Below, in pieces: positions 12,452 through 21,077 of a DNA stretch of 64,000 nt. The DNA is from an uncultured Desulfuromonas sp. (GTDB taxonomy: Bacteria; Desulfobacterota; Desulfuromonadia; Desulfuromonadales; Desulfuromonadaceae), in contig NZ_OY787469.1 of the NCBI RefSeq assembly GCF_963678835.1, positions 434,001 to 498,000 of the forward strand, written 5' to 3'. Position 1 is the first letter of the stretch. The number at the start of each line of letters is the position of its first letter. Below the pieces are notes generated by a model that did no database searches, had not been told where the DNA came from, and saw only the letters and a program-made list of their open reading frames with translations. The position numbers and the translations under genes were made by a program.

Positions 12452-13135
12452 ATGTCAAAAAAAGCCATTGTACTCTATAGCGGCGGGCTGGATTCAACCA
12501 CATGCCTGGCCTGGGCCAAAGCCCAGGGCATGACACCATACGCCCTGAGTTTTCGCTATGGTCAACGCCACAGCATTGAATTGGAAAAAGCCGAATCCTT
12601 TGCCTCGCAGATAGGTGCCGAGCAGCATCTCATCGTGGACATTGATCTGCGTAAGATCGGCGGCAGCGCTTTGACCGCAGACATCGAGGTTCCCAAAGAC
12701 CGGCAGATTGATGAAGCGATCCCGGTGACCTATGTTCCGGCACGCAATACGATTTTTCTCTCGTACGGACTGGCCTGGGCGGAAGCGCTTGGAGCGTTTG
12801 ATATCGTTATCGGCGTGAATGCCCTGGATTATTCCGGTTATCCCGACTGTCGTCCCGAATTCATCGAGGCGTATCAGAACATGGCCAATCTGGCGACCAA
12901 GGCTGCCGTCGAAGATGAGGGACGTTATCAGATTCATACGCCACTGCTCCATCTGACTAAAGCCGATATTATTCGCATGGGCACCGATCTCGGTGTTGAT
13001 TATGCTCTGACCCATTCCTGCTATGACCCGGCACCGGATGGACGCGCCTGCGGTCGCTGCGATTCCTGCGTACTGCGACTCAATGGCTTTGCCCAAGCCG
13101 GTCAGACTGATCCCGTGCCATACGTCGAGAAATAA
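12452..13135 (+). CDS. queC: 7-cyano-7-deazaguanine synthase QueC
   Basis: 227 residues. PP-loop motif [14 protein letters not shown] at the N-terminus and a C-terminal four-cysteine zinc site ([18 protein letters not shown]). QueC converts 7-carboxy-7-deazaguanine to preQ0 with ATP and ammonia, on the path to queuosine in tRNA. The ATG at 12452 gives the normal length. The next gene, folE2, starts one base after its stop, placing GTP entry to the pathway in the same operon. Confidence 0.95.
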   Translation: MSKKAIVLYSGGLDSTTCLAWAKAQGMTPYALSFRYGQRHSIELEKAESFASQIGAEQHLIVDIDLRKIGGSALTADIEVPKDRQIDEAIPVTYVPARNTIFLSYGLAWAEALGAFDIVIGVNALDYSGYPDCRPEFIEAYQNMANLATKAAVEDEGRYQIHTPLLHLTKADIIRMGTDLGVDYALTHSCYDPAPDGRACGRCDSCVLRLNGFAQAGQTDPVPYVEK

Positions 13136-13136
13136 G

Positions 13137-13931
13137 ATGACATCTTCCTCCATGCCTGACCTGCAGAAATCGCAGGATACCCGCAATATTGCCATCGATA
13201 AAGTGGGAATCAAGGATGTGCGCTATCCCATTGTTGTTGAGGATAAGAACACCAGCCGACAACAGACCGTAGCCAGCATCAATATGTATGTGGAATTGCC
13301 CCATCAATTCAAGGGCACTCACATGAGTCGCTTTCTGGAGATCCTCAACCAGTATCGCGGTGAACAGGTGACCCTCAATGACATGGAAGGATTGCTGCAG
13401 GCGATGAAGGAACGGCTGGAGTCGGACTGCGCCCACATTGAGTTGACCTTTCCCTATTTTATCGAAAAACAAGCACCGGTATCCCAGGCCAAAGGGTTGA
13501 TGGAGTACGAGTGCCGCTTTGTCGGCTCCCTGCGTGAAAAGAACGATTTTGTCCTTGAAGTGCGGGTGCCCGTGACCTCACTGTGCCCGTGTTCACGCGA
13601 TATCAGTCGTTATGGCGCCCACAATCAACGCAGCAGCGTCACGGTGGCCATCCGCAGCAAGAAAATGATCTGGATCGAAGATCTGATCAGCTGGGTGGAG
13701 AGCTGTGGCAGCGCGCCGGTGTACTCGTTGCTCAAACGCGAAGATGAAAAAGCTGTGACGGAACAGGCCTACGAAAATCCCATGTTTGTCGAAGATATCG
13801 TCCGGGCGGTGACGGAAAAACTGAAAAGTATCCCTTCTATTAAGTGGTTCCGTGTCGAATGTGAGAACTATGAATCGATTCATAATCACTCCGCGTATGC
13901 CACACTGGAATATCCTCGCCGGAGTGACTAG
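13137..13931 (+). CDS. folE2: GTP cyclohydrolase FolE2 (type IB)
   Basis: 264 residues of the COG1469 family: DTRNIAIDKVGIKDVRYPI near the N-terminus, VTSLCPCSRDIS with the conserved catalytic cysteine, and GAHNQRSSVTV. It makes 7,8-dihydroneopterin triphosphate from GTP for folate and, via QueD, for queuosine. It directly follows queC. An alternative ATG at 13152 (MPDLQKS) is possible; neither start has a strong ribosome site. QueF-type reductases are shorter and have a different motif, so this is not QueF. Confidence 0.92.
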   Translation: MTSSSMPDLQKSQDTRNIAIDKVGIKDVRYPIVVEDKNTSRQQTVASINMYVELPHQFKGTHMSRFLEILNQYRGEQVTLNDMEGLLQAMKERLESDCAHIELTFPYFIEKQAPVSQAKGLMEYECRFVGSLREKNDFVLEVRVPVTSLCPCSRDISRYGAHNQRSSVTVAIRSKKMIWIEDLISWVESCGSAPVYSLLKREDEKAVTEQAYENPMFVEDIVRAVTEKLKSIPSIKWFRVECENYESIHNHSAYATLEYPRRSD

Positions 13932-13932
13932 T

Positions 13933-13969
13933 TGTGGATAACTTTGGAGATTCCACTAAGTTATCCACA
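13933..13969. promoter_or_regulatory. Inverted pair of consensus DnaA boxes
   Basis: TGTGGATAACTT (13933-13944) and AAGTTATCCACA (13958-13969) form a perfect 12-bp inverted repeat around 13 bases. Each arm contains the full DnaA consensus TTATCCACA. A third exact box is at 14185-14193. They sit at the folE2/glycosyltransferase junction. They may be DnaA binding or titration sites; as RNA the arms would form a hairpin. Function is inferred. Confidence 0.45.
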
Positions 13970-13978
13970 GGTACGGTT

Positions 13979-14626
13979 GTGCGTAATGCGTCCGTTTTAC
14001 TGGTCTTTGCCAAGCAGCCGTTACCCGGCCAGGTGAAAACACGCCTGACACCCGACCTGACACCTTGCCAAGCCGCAACCCTCTATGCGTTCAGTCTGCG
14101 TCAAACGATTACCGCACTGAGCCGTGATAAGGACTACGATGTGGTGATCTGCTACAGCGGCGAACACAACTATTTTGCCGAGCGTTATCCACAATGCCGG
14201 CTGATCTGTCAGGGGCAGGGGGATCTTGGTCAACGGCTGAAACGGATGTTTCGTCAAGCCATCCAATGTGGCTGGCAGCGGGTGTGTGTGGTGGGAACGG
14301 ACAGCCCGGATCTGCCGCGTGAACGGGTCCGCCAGGCCTTTGAGACCTTGGGTGATCATGACTTTGTTCTTGTTCCCGCTGAGGATGGCGGCTATGTGCT
14401 GGCCGGAGCAAGCGATTATTATCCGTCTGTTTTCGAACAGATAGACTGGAGCAGCGAACGGGTGCTTGAACAGACCCGCTCACGGCTGATATCGTGTCAG
14501 CTTCGTTACCGTATGCTGCAGTCGTGGGAGGATATTGACGATGTCAACAGTCTGCGTCGCTATGTGCAACGCTATCCCGATAACGGCTGCGCCCGCTATG
14601 CGCAGCGCTGTCTGCGGAAACCGTAA
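13979..14626 (+). CDS. TIGR04282-family (DUF2064) nucleotidyltransferase-like protein
   Basis: 215 residues from the GTG at 13979. It has a GT-A/nucleotidyltransferase fold: VLLVFAKQPLPGQVKTRLTP at the N-terminus, VVGTDSPDLPRERV in the middle (DxD-like acidic site) and VPAEDGGYVLAG. Members are annotated as putative glycosyltransferases; the substrate is unknown. A GTG at 13934 (GGAG nine bases upstream) would add 15 residues but would place the inverted DnaA-box repeat inside the coding region. Family call firm, start uncertain. Confidence 0.82.
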   Translation: MRNASVLLVFAKQPLPGQVKTRLTPDLTPCQAATLYAFSLRQTITALSRDKDYDVVICYSGEHNYFAERYPQCRLICQGQGDLGQRLKRMFRQAIQCGWQRVCVVGTDSPDLPRERVRQAFETLGDHDFVLVPAEDGGYVLAGASDYYPSVFEQIDWSSERVLEQTRSRLISCQLRYRMLQSWEDIDDVNSLRRYVQRYPDNGCARYAQRCLRKP

Positions 14627-14661
14627 CTTTAAATGAAAGAAACAACCGATAGGAGACTCAC

Positions 14662-15330
14662 GTGCTTGATTTGATCTGGAATGCCGGTCCAGTGGTAAAG
14701 TTGGTGTTACTGGTTCTGGTCTATTTTTCCGTGGTGTCGTGGACCATCATCTTCTACAAATTTCGCACGATTCAGCGCGCTACCCGTGAATCAAGCCAAT
14801 TTATCGATTTTTTCTGGAACAAAAAGCGCCTGGACGCCGTCGCCCAAGAGATCAAGCAGTACAGCCATTCACCCCTGAGTGCCTTGTTTCGCGAGGGGTA
14901 TCAGGAACTGCTCAAAGTACAACGGGTTGAGAAAGGTGATGACCGTCGCGGCTTTGCCGATATGGGCGGAGAGAACATCGCCCGGGCTTTGCGTCGTGCC
15001 AGCACTCAGGAAACCCAACGGCTGGAAAAATACCTGACCTTTTTGGCCACAACCGGTTCAACGGCCCCGTTTATCGGCCTGTTTGGAACCGTGTGGGGGA
15101 TCATGGATTCGTTTCACGGCATCGGACAGACCGGCAGTGCCTCACTGGCGGTTGTTGCCCCAGGTATCTCCGAAGCGCTGGTCGCCACGGCCATCGGCCT
15201 GATGGCGGCGATTCCGGCCGTGGTCGGCTATAACCATTTTCTCAACAAGGTCAATATCCTGATCGGCGAGATGGACAACTTCAGCCAGGAATTTCTCAAC
15301 ATCATTGAGCATATGACGCGGAGGTCCTGA
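14662..15330 (+). CDS. tolQ: TolQ (MotA/TolQ/ExbB proton channel)
   Basis: 222 residues. Membrane helices at about 10-32, 135-155 and 172-192, including TTGSTAPFIGLFGTVWGIM and ISEALVATAIGLMAAIPAVV, the conserved channel segments. Start GTG with TAGGAG upstream. With TolR it forms the proton-driven motor of the Tol-Pal envelope system. The tolQRAB order supports Tol rather than ExbB. Confidence 0.92.
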   Translation: MLDLIWNAGPVVKLVLLVLVYFSVVSWTIIFYKFRTIQRATRESSQFIDFFWNKKRLDAVAQEIKQYSHSPLSALFREGYQELLKVQRVEKGDDRRGFADMGGENIARALRRASTQETQRLEKYLTFLATTGSTAPFIGLFGTVWGIMDSFHGIGQTGSASLAVVAPGISEALVATAIGLMAAIPAVVGYNHFLNKVNILIGEMDNFSQEFLNIIEHMTRRS

Positions 15331-15752
15331 TGGAAATCAGCCCTCGTCCCCAGCGGCGCAGCTCTTTGTCGCAAATCAATGTCACCCCGTTTGTCGATGT
15401 CATGCTGGTGCTGCTGATTATCTTTATGGTTACCGCGCCGATGATGGAAAAAGGGGTTGATGTCAATCTGCCCGAAGTCAGCCAGGCGCCCAATCTCGAA
15501 GCGGCCAAGCAGTCGCTGATTGTCAGTATCGACAGTCGTGGGCGGATCTTTATCGGCAAACAAGCTGTGGACAGTCCGGACAAGCTAGTGGCGGTTTTGC
15601 AACAGGTGCTGGCCAGCCGTGACAGCAAAGAGGTCTATCTTGAGGCGGATAAGGTCGTTCCCTACGAACGCGTGGTTCGCGTGCTGGCGGCGATTCGCCG
15701 TGCCGGTGTCACCCGCCTCGGCATGGTCGCTCTGGAACCGGAAACCAACTAG
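15330..15752 (+). CDS. tolR: TolR (ExbD/TolR family)
   Basis: 140 residues with one membrane helix containing INVTPFVDVMLVLLIIFMV; the Asp in PFVDVMLVLL is the proton-path residue. A periplasmic domain follows. Its ATG overlaps the tolQ stop (TGATGG). It pairs with TolQ to energise TolA. Confidence 0.93.
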   Translation: MEISPRPQRRSSLSQINVTPFVDVMLVLLIIFMVTAPMMEKGVDVNLPEVSQAPNLEAAKQSLIVSIDSRGRIFIGKQAVDSPDKLVAVLQQVLASRDSKEVYLEADKVVPYERVVRVLAAIRRAGVTRLGMVALEPETN

Positions 15753-15766
15753 GTCAAAGGACGGTT

Positions 15767-16693
15767 ATGTCGGAACCCGTGACTCCGCGTCGAGATCTTT
15801 CCCATCACAGCAATGCCGGAATCGGCAGAATGTTGGTATTGTCCTTCATCCTGCATGTGGTGGTGTTTGCCCTGATGGGTGGTTTTTTGGTCCCCCGCTT
15901 TGAACAGCCGCAAAAACCGGTGTACTACGTCGACCTGCTCAATAAGCCGGTCGCCAAGCCCCGTGCCGGACGTCCTGATGCTCCCGCAAAGAAAAAGGCC
16001 CCGGCGAAAAAGAAACCGGTGGCCAAAAAGACCCCGGCAGTGACCAAGCCGGTCACCAAACCGCCGGTGAAGACAAAACCGGTCCCGGTGAAGACAAAAC
16101 CGGTCCCGGTGAAGACAAAACCGGTCCCGGTGAAGACAAAACCGGTCCCGGTGAAAAAAACTCCCGCCGAAGTTGTCAAGACCCAACCCAAGGTTACGCA
16201 GAACAAACCGGTGGTCAAACAACCGGCTGACGTTCCCAGCAAAACGGTGGAAAAAGATTATCAGGAAGAAACCCTTGACGCCATTGAACGGCTCAAGCGT
16301 AAACAGCGTATTAACGCGTTAAAACAGGAACTAAACGCCTTGGCCACACGGGAAACTCCAACCACCGATACCATTGATGCGCCTGTCGGTGAAGTGGGCG
16401 GGCAGGGTGATGAAGCCGGAGTCGGGTTCGATAGCTGGATCAAGGAATATCTATCCCAGGCCTGGGCGTTGCCTCGCCATTACTGGGAGCGTGGACTCAA
16501 GGCCAAAATGGTTCTGCAGTTCAATACCTCCGGACGACTGGCCCATTACGAAATGCTCTCTCCTTCAGGGGACAGCTTTTTCGATGCCAGTGTCAAGCGG
16601 GCGGTGCAGCAGTTGAGCCAACTGCCTTCCAAACCGGCCCGTCCTCTCGAACTGATCGTAACTTTTGATCCGAAAGAGATGTTGATGCGATGA
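15767..16693 (+). CDS. tolA: TolA/TonB-like protein with Pro/Lys linker
   Basis: 308 residues. One N-terminal membrane helix (about 26-45: MLVLSFILHVVVFALMGGFL), a long Lys/Pro/Val linker, and a C-terminal TonB/TolA-like domain (FDSWIKEYLSQAWALPRHYW, then FDASVKRAVQQL). It spans the periplasm from the TolQR motor to the outer membrane. The linker has four exact 21-bp repeats encoding VKTKPVP (16067-16150), so its length may vary. It overlaps tolB by four bases. Confidence 0.88.
   Translation: MSEPVTPRRDLSHHSNAGIGRMLVLSFILHVVVFALMGGFLVPRFEQPQKPVYYVDLLNKPVAKPRAGRPDAPAKKKAPAKKKPVAKKTPAVTKPVTKPPVKTKPVPVKTKPVPVKTKPVPVKTKPVPVKKTPAEVVKTQPKVTQNKPVVKQPADVPSKTVEKDYQEETLDAIERLKRKQRINALKQELNALATRETPTTDTIDAPVGEVGGQGDEAGVGFDSWIKEYLSQAWALPRHYWERGLKAKMVLQFNTSGRLAHYEMLSPSGDSFFDASVKRAVQQLSQLPSKPARPLELIVTFDPKEMLMR
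16067..16150 (+). repeat. Four perfect 21-bp tandem repeats in tolA
   Basis: Units at 16067, 16088, 16109 and 16130 are identical (beginning GTGAAGACAAAACC) and each encodes seven residues, so copy-number change keeps the frame. A fifth, diverged unit starts at 16151. Confidence 0.95.
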
Positions 16694-17991
16694 ATAAAAT
16701 AGTGATGATCGCCCTTGTGTTACTGGTGAGTGTTTTCAGCACAGCCGGTATGACCACGGCCAAAGAGATTGTTATCACCACACCCGGCAAACAGGCCATC
16801 CCCATGGGCTTGACCCGTATTCTGCCATTTCAGCAGCGCGACGCAGCTGTTGAAGAGACCGTTGATAAGGTTCTCAGCGCAGACCTTGATCTCAGTGGTC
16901 TGTTTGAATTTGTTGATCCGCAGGCGTTTCTCGATGATGCCGGACACATGGGGCTGACCAGTACCGAGGTTAACTTTACCCAGTGGCGTCTGCTTGGCGC
17001 TCAGGTGCTGTTTAAAGGCGGCTATCGGCTTAACGGTAGCCAGGTGGAGCTGGACCTGCGTTTGTTTGATGTGATCTCACGGCGCCTGTTGGTGGGCCAT
17101 AACTATCGTGGCCAAGTGACGGACGTGCGGCGCATGGCACACAGTTTTGCCGACCTGATCCTTGAAGCGCTCACCGGCAAGTCAGGAGCATTCAACACCC
17201 GCATCGCCTTTATCAGCAATCAGTCCGGCCACAAAGAACTGTATCTGATGGAGTCGGACGGCTACGCCCCTAAGCGGATCACCAACCATCGCAGTCTGGT
17301 GCTCAATCCCGATTTCTCGCCGTTAGGGCGTGAGGTGATTTTTACCTCCTACCGCCAGGGCAATCCCGACCTGTACCGTAAAGAGATCTATACCGGCAAA
17401 GAAGCGCGTATCTCCCGCTACAAGGGGCTCAATATCTCCGGACGCTACCGCCAGGACGGCCGTGAACTGGCCCTGACCCTGTCCCGTGACGGCAACGCGG
17501 AAATCTACCTGGAGAGCTTGTCCGGACAGTTGCACAAACGGGTGACCAACTCGTGGGCCATTGATGTCGATCCGAGCTGGAGTCCGATTGGCGATCAACT
17601 GGTATTTGTTTCCAACCGCCAGGGCAATCCCCATCTGTTTGTTGCCGATCTGATCGACGGCCAGGTGCGACGTTTGACCTATAACGGCAAATACAATGCG
17701 ACACCGGCCTGGAGTCCGGACGGCAAGCGGATTGTGTTCAGTCGCCTCGAAGGCGGGGCTTTTAACCTGTTCAGTATCGGTATCGATGGCAAGGATGAGC
17801 GCCAGTTGACCTTTGGTGCCGGCAACAAGGAACATCCGCGCTGGAGTCCGGATGGCCGCTTTATCGTTTATTCCAATGACATTTCAGGAAAAAAAGCGAT
17901 TTACGTCATGCGCAATGATGGCAGCGGCCAGCGACGTATCTCGACCTTGGATGCCGATTGCAGTCACCCGGCCTGGTCGAGCCGTTGGTAA
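16690..17991 (+). CDS. tolB: TolB periplasmic beta-propeller
   Basis: 433 residues. A signal peptide (about 1-25, ending TTAKE) is followed by an N-terminal domain and a six-bladed propeller with repeated SPxG/WSPDGK motifs (DPSWSPIGDQLVFVSN, ATPAWSPDGKRIVFSR). It interacts with Pal and TolA at the outer membrane. Unusually for a tol operon, no pal gene follows; the next feature is the metX riboswitch, so Pal must be encoded elsewhere. Confidence 0.94.
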   Translation: MNKIVMIALVLLVSVFSTAGMTTAKEIVITTPGKQAIPMGLTRILPFQQRDAAVEETVDKVLSADLDLSGLFEFVDPQAFLDDAGHMGLTSTEVNFTQWRLLGAQVLFKGGYRLNGSQVELDLRLFDVISRRLLVGHNYRGQVTDVRRMAHSFADLILEALTGKSGAFNTRIAFISNQSGHKELYLMESDGYAPKRITNHRSLVLNPDFSPLGREVIFTSYRQGNPDLYRKEIYTGKEARISRYKGLNISGRYRQDGRELALTLSRDGNAEIYLESLSGQLHKRVTNSWAIDVDPSWSPIGDQLVFVSNRQGNPHLFVADLIDGQVRRLTYNGKYNATPAWSPDGKRIVFSRLEGGAFNLFSIGIDGKDERQLTFGAGNKEHPRWSPDGRFIVYSNDISGKKAIYVMRNDGSGQRRISTLDADCSHPAWSSRW

Positions 17992-18010
17992 GTGTTTGAT
18001 GGCTTAAACG

Positions 18011-18039
18011 TTGACAACCCACGGGTGTTCCTTTAGATT
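18011..18039 (+). promoter_or_regulatory. Sigma70-type promoter for metX
   Basis: TTGACA (18011-18016), a 17-base spacer and TAGATT (18034-18039) predict a start near 18046, about 15 bases before the riboswitch core. Confidence 0.65.
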
Positions 18040-18055
18040 GAAAAGCACATTGACA

Positions 18056-18175
18056 ACCGTGTTATCACGAGTGGTGGAGGGAATGGCCCTTTGAAACCAC
18101 AGCAACCGGTCCTGATGTTCAGGATGACAGGTGCTAATTCCACCCCCGTAAGGGGACAGATGAGGCGGCGTCTTT
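18056..18175 (+). promoter_or_regulatory. SAM-I (S-box) riboswitch
   Basis: The sequence has the S-box core in order: GTTATCACGAG, GGTGGAGGGAATGGCCC, TTTGAAACC, CAGCAACC, a variable hairpin, AGGTGCTAATTCC and GACAGATGAGG. It lies between a promoter and an intrinsic terminator in front of metX. SAM binding should favour the terminator and switch off methionine synthesis. The aptamer is clear by motif; the switching mode follows from the downstream terminator. Confidence 0.92.
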
Positions 18176-18191
18176 GGATACTTGATCCATC

Positions 18192-18254
18192 ACAGGACGT
18201 TTCTCCTGTCGCACGTATCCACAAGGCCCCATTCTCTCTGGATGGGGCCTTTTT
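18192..18254 (+). terminator. Riboswitch expression platform: terminator before metX
   Basis: AAGGCCCCAT (18223-18232) pairs with ATGGGGCCTT (18242-18251), followed by a T-run. A smaller hairpin ACAGGA/TCCTGT (18192-18209) precedes it. Position between aptamer and start codon fits transcription attenuation. Confidence 0.85.
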
Positions 18255-18268
18255 GTGTGGAGAGAAAT

Positions 18269-19384
18269 GTGACCAACGACGTTCAACTGGTAACAACCCA
18301 GACCATCAAGATCGACCAGGAGTTGCGCCTGGAGAGTGGGCGTCTGCTCGGACCGTTGACGTTGGCTTATGAGACCTACGGGACGCTCAATGCTACGGCC
18401 GACAATGCCATTTTGGTGACCCACGCCTGGACCGGCGATGCCCATGCCGCCGGCAAGCACAGCGAAGATGACCGCAAGCCGGGCTGGTGGGATAACATGA
18501 TTGGCCCCGGTCGCGTTCTCGATACCGATAAATACTACGTCATTTGTTCCAATGTTATTGGTTCCTGCAAAGGCTCCACCGGACCCACCAGCACCAATCC
18601 GCAGACCGGCCGACCTTATCGACTCAAATTCCCCATTGTTATGGTGCGCGACATGGTTCGCGCCCAAAAGCTGATGCTCGATGCCTTGGGCATCTCCTCG
18701 TTGGTTACGGTCATCGGTGGCAGCATGGGCGCCATGCAGGCTCTGGAGTGGGGCATCCACTATCCGGATATGGTGCGCTCAATCATTCCCATTGCCGGAA
18801 CCGGACGAACCTCACCCATGGCCATCGCCCTCAACGCTCTGGCCCGTCAGGCGATCTATAATGATCCGCTGTGGAAGAAGGGCAATTACAAACCGGAACA
18901 CCCGCCTGCCAGTGGCTTTGCTCTGGCGCGCGCTGTCGGCCATATCTCGTTTTTGTCTGAAGAGTCCATGGCCATGAAGTTTGGCCGCCGTTTTTCAGCC
19001 CGCGACGGTCTATTTGATTTCTTCGGTCAGTTCGAGGTGGAGCGATATCTGGAGTACAATGGCAACAGTTTTCCCACCCGGTTTGATTGCAACTCTTTTC
19101 TCTATCTCGCTAAGGCGCTTGATCTTTATGATGTAGCGTGGAATTTTTCCGGAATGGACGAAGCGCTGGAGCGCCTGGACTGCCCGTCGCTGTGGTTCGC
19201 CTTTACTTCGGACTGGTTGTATCGACCGGAACAGACCGAAGAAGTGGTGGACGAGCTGCACAAAGCCAACAAGCCGGTGACCTACCATCTGATTGACTCC
19301 GACTACGGTCATGACTCGTTTCTGGTTGAGCCGGAGAAGTTTACCCCGTATGTGGTAGAGTTTCTTCGTCAGCTTGAGGTATAG
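18269..19384 (+). CDS. metX: Homoserine O-acetyltransferase MetX
   Basis: 371 residues of the alpha/beta hydrolase acyltransferase family. The nucleophile elbow is [14 protein letters not shown], and the C-terminal [12 protein letters not shown] supplies the acidic and His residues. [13 protein letters not shown] matches MetX. It makes O-acetylhomoserine for methionine synthesis, consistent with the SAM riboswitch in its leader. The GTG at 18269 is the start: GGAGAG lies five bases upstream, and any earlier start would read through the terminator hairpin. Some relatives use succinyl-CoA; sequence alone does not exclude this. Confidence 0.92.
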   Translation: MTNDVQLVTTQTIKIDQELRLESGRLLGPLTLAYETYGTLNATADNAILVTHAWTGDAHAAGKHSEDDRKPGWWDNMIGPGRVLDTDKYYVICSNVIGSCKGSTGPTSTNPQTGRPYRLKFPIVMVRDMVRAQKLMLDALGISSLVTVIGGSMGAMQALEWGIHYPDMVRSIIPIAGTGRTSPMAIALNALARQAIYNDPLWKKGNYKPEHPPASGFALARAVGHISFLSEESMAMKFGRRFSARDGLFDFFGQFEVERYLEYNGNSFPTRFDCNSFLYLAKALDLYDVAWNFSGMDEALERLDCPSLWFAFTSDWLYRPEQTEEVVDELHKANKPVTYHLIDSDYGHDSFLVEPEKFTPYVVEFLRQLEV

Positions 19385-19394
19385 AGTCTGTAAC

Positions 19395-20870
19395 CCGAGC
19401 TTGACTTTGCCTTTGATCTTCAGTGGTTCGTCATCCGAAGCTGATCGCTCTGGCAAACATCATCCGTTCGCGATGGTGGTACCCACGTGATGCGGGCTTC
19501 CGCGCTCGCACGTTCATCGCGGTGACATTCACTGCGTTCGGTGCTGCTGAACGGAAGGGCTGGGCTGCTCAATAACAACTCTGCTGCAAGGGCGGGCACC
19601 GTCCCGCCCGTTTGATCGGGGCCACGGAAGAGATAGAGAACGGCGTCAAACTGTTATCAACATTTTACGCCAAAGATGGTGCGTTGCACGATTCGCCGAC
19701 CTAAAGGGCGGCGAGCCGAATCCGTGAAGCATAACGGAAACAGACCCATTGTCGGTGAATCCAGGTTCAGGAGATGTTCAAGCCGGTTTTTGCATCCTTT
19801 TGCGCGGCCAGTCAAAAGGATGTCGGCTGCCGGGACGAAACCCGGCGACCTTGACTGTGATCTTGAGCTTCAGTGGTTCATTATTCAGAGCGAATTGCGC
19901 TGGCGAACTTCATCCGTTCGCGAAGGTGGTACCCACGTGACGCGGGCTTCCGCGCCCGCACGTCGGGGCACTTTTGCGTCGACAAAAGTACCACAAAATC
20001 GACTCCCAAGGGGTTGTCATCAATCAGCCTTCACGGTGTTGTTGCGGATCTTTTTCACGTCAGCGGCGTTATCGGTCGTCGCCATAGAACGACTATAGCT
20101 CCTCCCTCTACCTTGCTGACACAAAAAATCTCACGCAACACCTCTCGTTCCTCTGATCAATAACAACCCCAATGCGCCCTTACGGGTTCCCTCTCTGTGT
20201 TCACTAACACCGCGATGTCGGCAAAACTCGCCCCGTCGGCATCTATCCTCAAACAGGTTGCTGACGACCATCGCGCTGACCGTTCTCTTCGTTCGGCGCT
20301 GCTGAACGGGAGGGCTTGGCTGCTGAATAACACACGACTGCAGGGCGGGCACCGTCCCGCCCGTTTGATCGGTGCCACGCAAGAAATAGAAAGAGGCGCA
20401 AAATCGTTATCACGGTTTTACGCCAAAGCTGACGAAGAGCATGATTCGCCGACCTAAAGGGCGGCGAGCCGAATCCGTGAAGCATGACGGAAACAGACTC
20501 AGTGTCGGTGGATCCAGGTTCAGGAGATATTCAAGCTGGTTTTTGCATCCTTTTGAGCGGCCAGTCAAAAGGATGTCGGCTGCCGGGACGAAACCCGGCG
20601 GTCTTGACTTTGATCTTGATCTTCAATGGTTTGCAACTTGAAACGAATCGCACCGGCGAACATCATCCGTTCGCGATGGAGGTAACCACGTGTCGCGGGC
20701 TTGCGCTCCCTACGGGTTCCCTCACTCCATTTTCTTACCCCATGATGTCGGAGAACCCAGTCTGCATCAGCCCTCAGACAAGTTACCGACGATCATCGCG
20801 CTGACGTTCATCACGTTCGATGCTGCTGAACGGGAGGGCTTGGTAGCGATATAAGAAAAAAGGTGACGAT
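19395..20870. repeat. Decayed ~753-bp tandem repeat array
   Basis: The gap 19385-20889 contains no credible gene. Blocks recur about 753 bases apart. GGGCGGGCACCGTCCCGCCC is at about 19590 and 20344; the block from ATTCGCCGACCTAAAGGGC is at about 19690 and 20444; the AGTCAAAAGGATGTCGGCTG block is in both. TCATCCGTTCGCG followed by a GGTACCCACGTG-like stretch occurs near 19460, 19910 and 20664. This gives one full unit (about 19852-20604) flanked by two partial ones. Short open frames inside the units are shared only through the repeat and lack ribosome sites. Confidence 0.8.
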
Positions 20871-20889
20871 GGGGCCACACCTGTTGAAA

Positions 20890-21051
20890 CTAAAACAGAT
20901 CGAGCTGCTTACGCGGCGGTGGGGTGAGTTTAAACGGACGCGGCGAAAAACGCGGGCATTCCACCAGCTTGGTTCCTAACGGCTGGCGGCAGGAGCGCAC
21001 GCATTTTTCACACAGCGGATTGAATTGCTCAAAAGACGACGTCGAGGCCAC
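20890..21051 (-). CDS. Small Cys-rich protein (53 residues) downstream of mnmH
   Basis: A GTG start with AAGGAG six bases upstream opens a 53-residue frame ending DLF. It has a CEKC pair, then C-x11-C, spaced like a small zinc site (LCEKCVRSC), and a basic Pro-rich tail. It begins 26 bases after the mnmH stop on the same strand, so it is probably co-transcribed. Family not recognised. The strong ribosome site, the position and the cysteine pattern support a real gene. Confidence 0.55.
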   Translation of the reverse strand: MASTSSFEQFNPLCEKCVRSCRQPLGTKLVECPRFSPRPFKLTPPPRKQLDLF

Positions 21052-21077
21052 AGTAGACTCCTTGAAGGCAACAAACG

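Noticed and set aside
13933..14193. Replication origin
   Set aside because: DnaA boxes are present but there is no AT-rich repeat region or dnaA/dnaN nearby, and the sites are within or beside coding sequence.
19676..20804. Several 60-140 codon frames
   Set aside because: They are produced by the tandem repeat and recur with it; no ribosome sites or protein-like composition.
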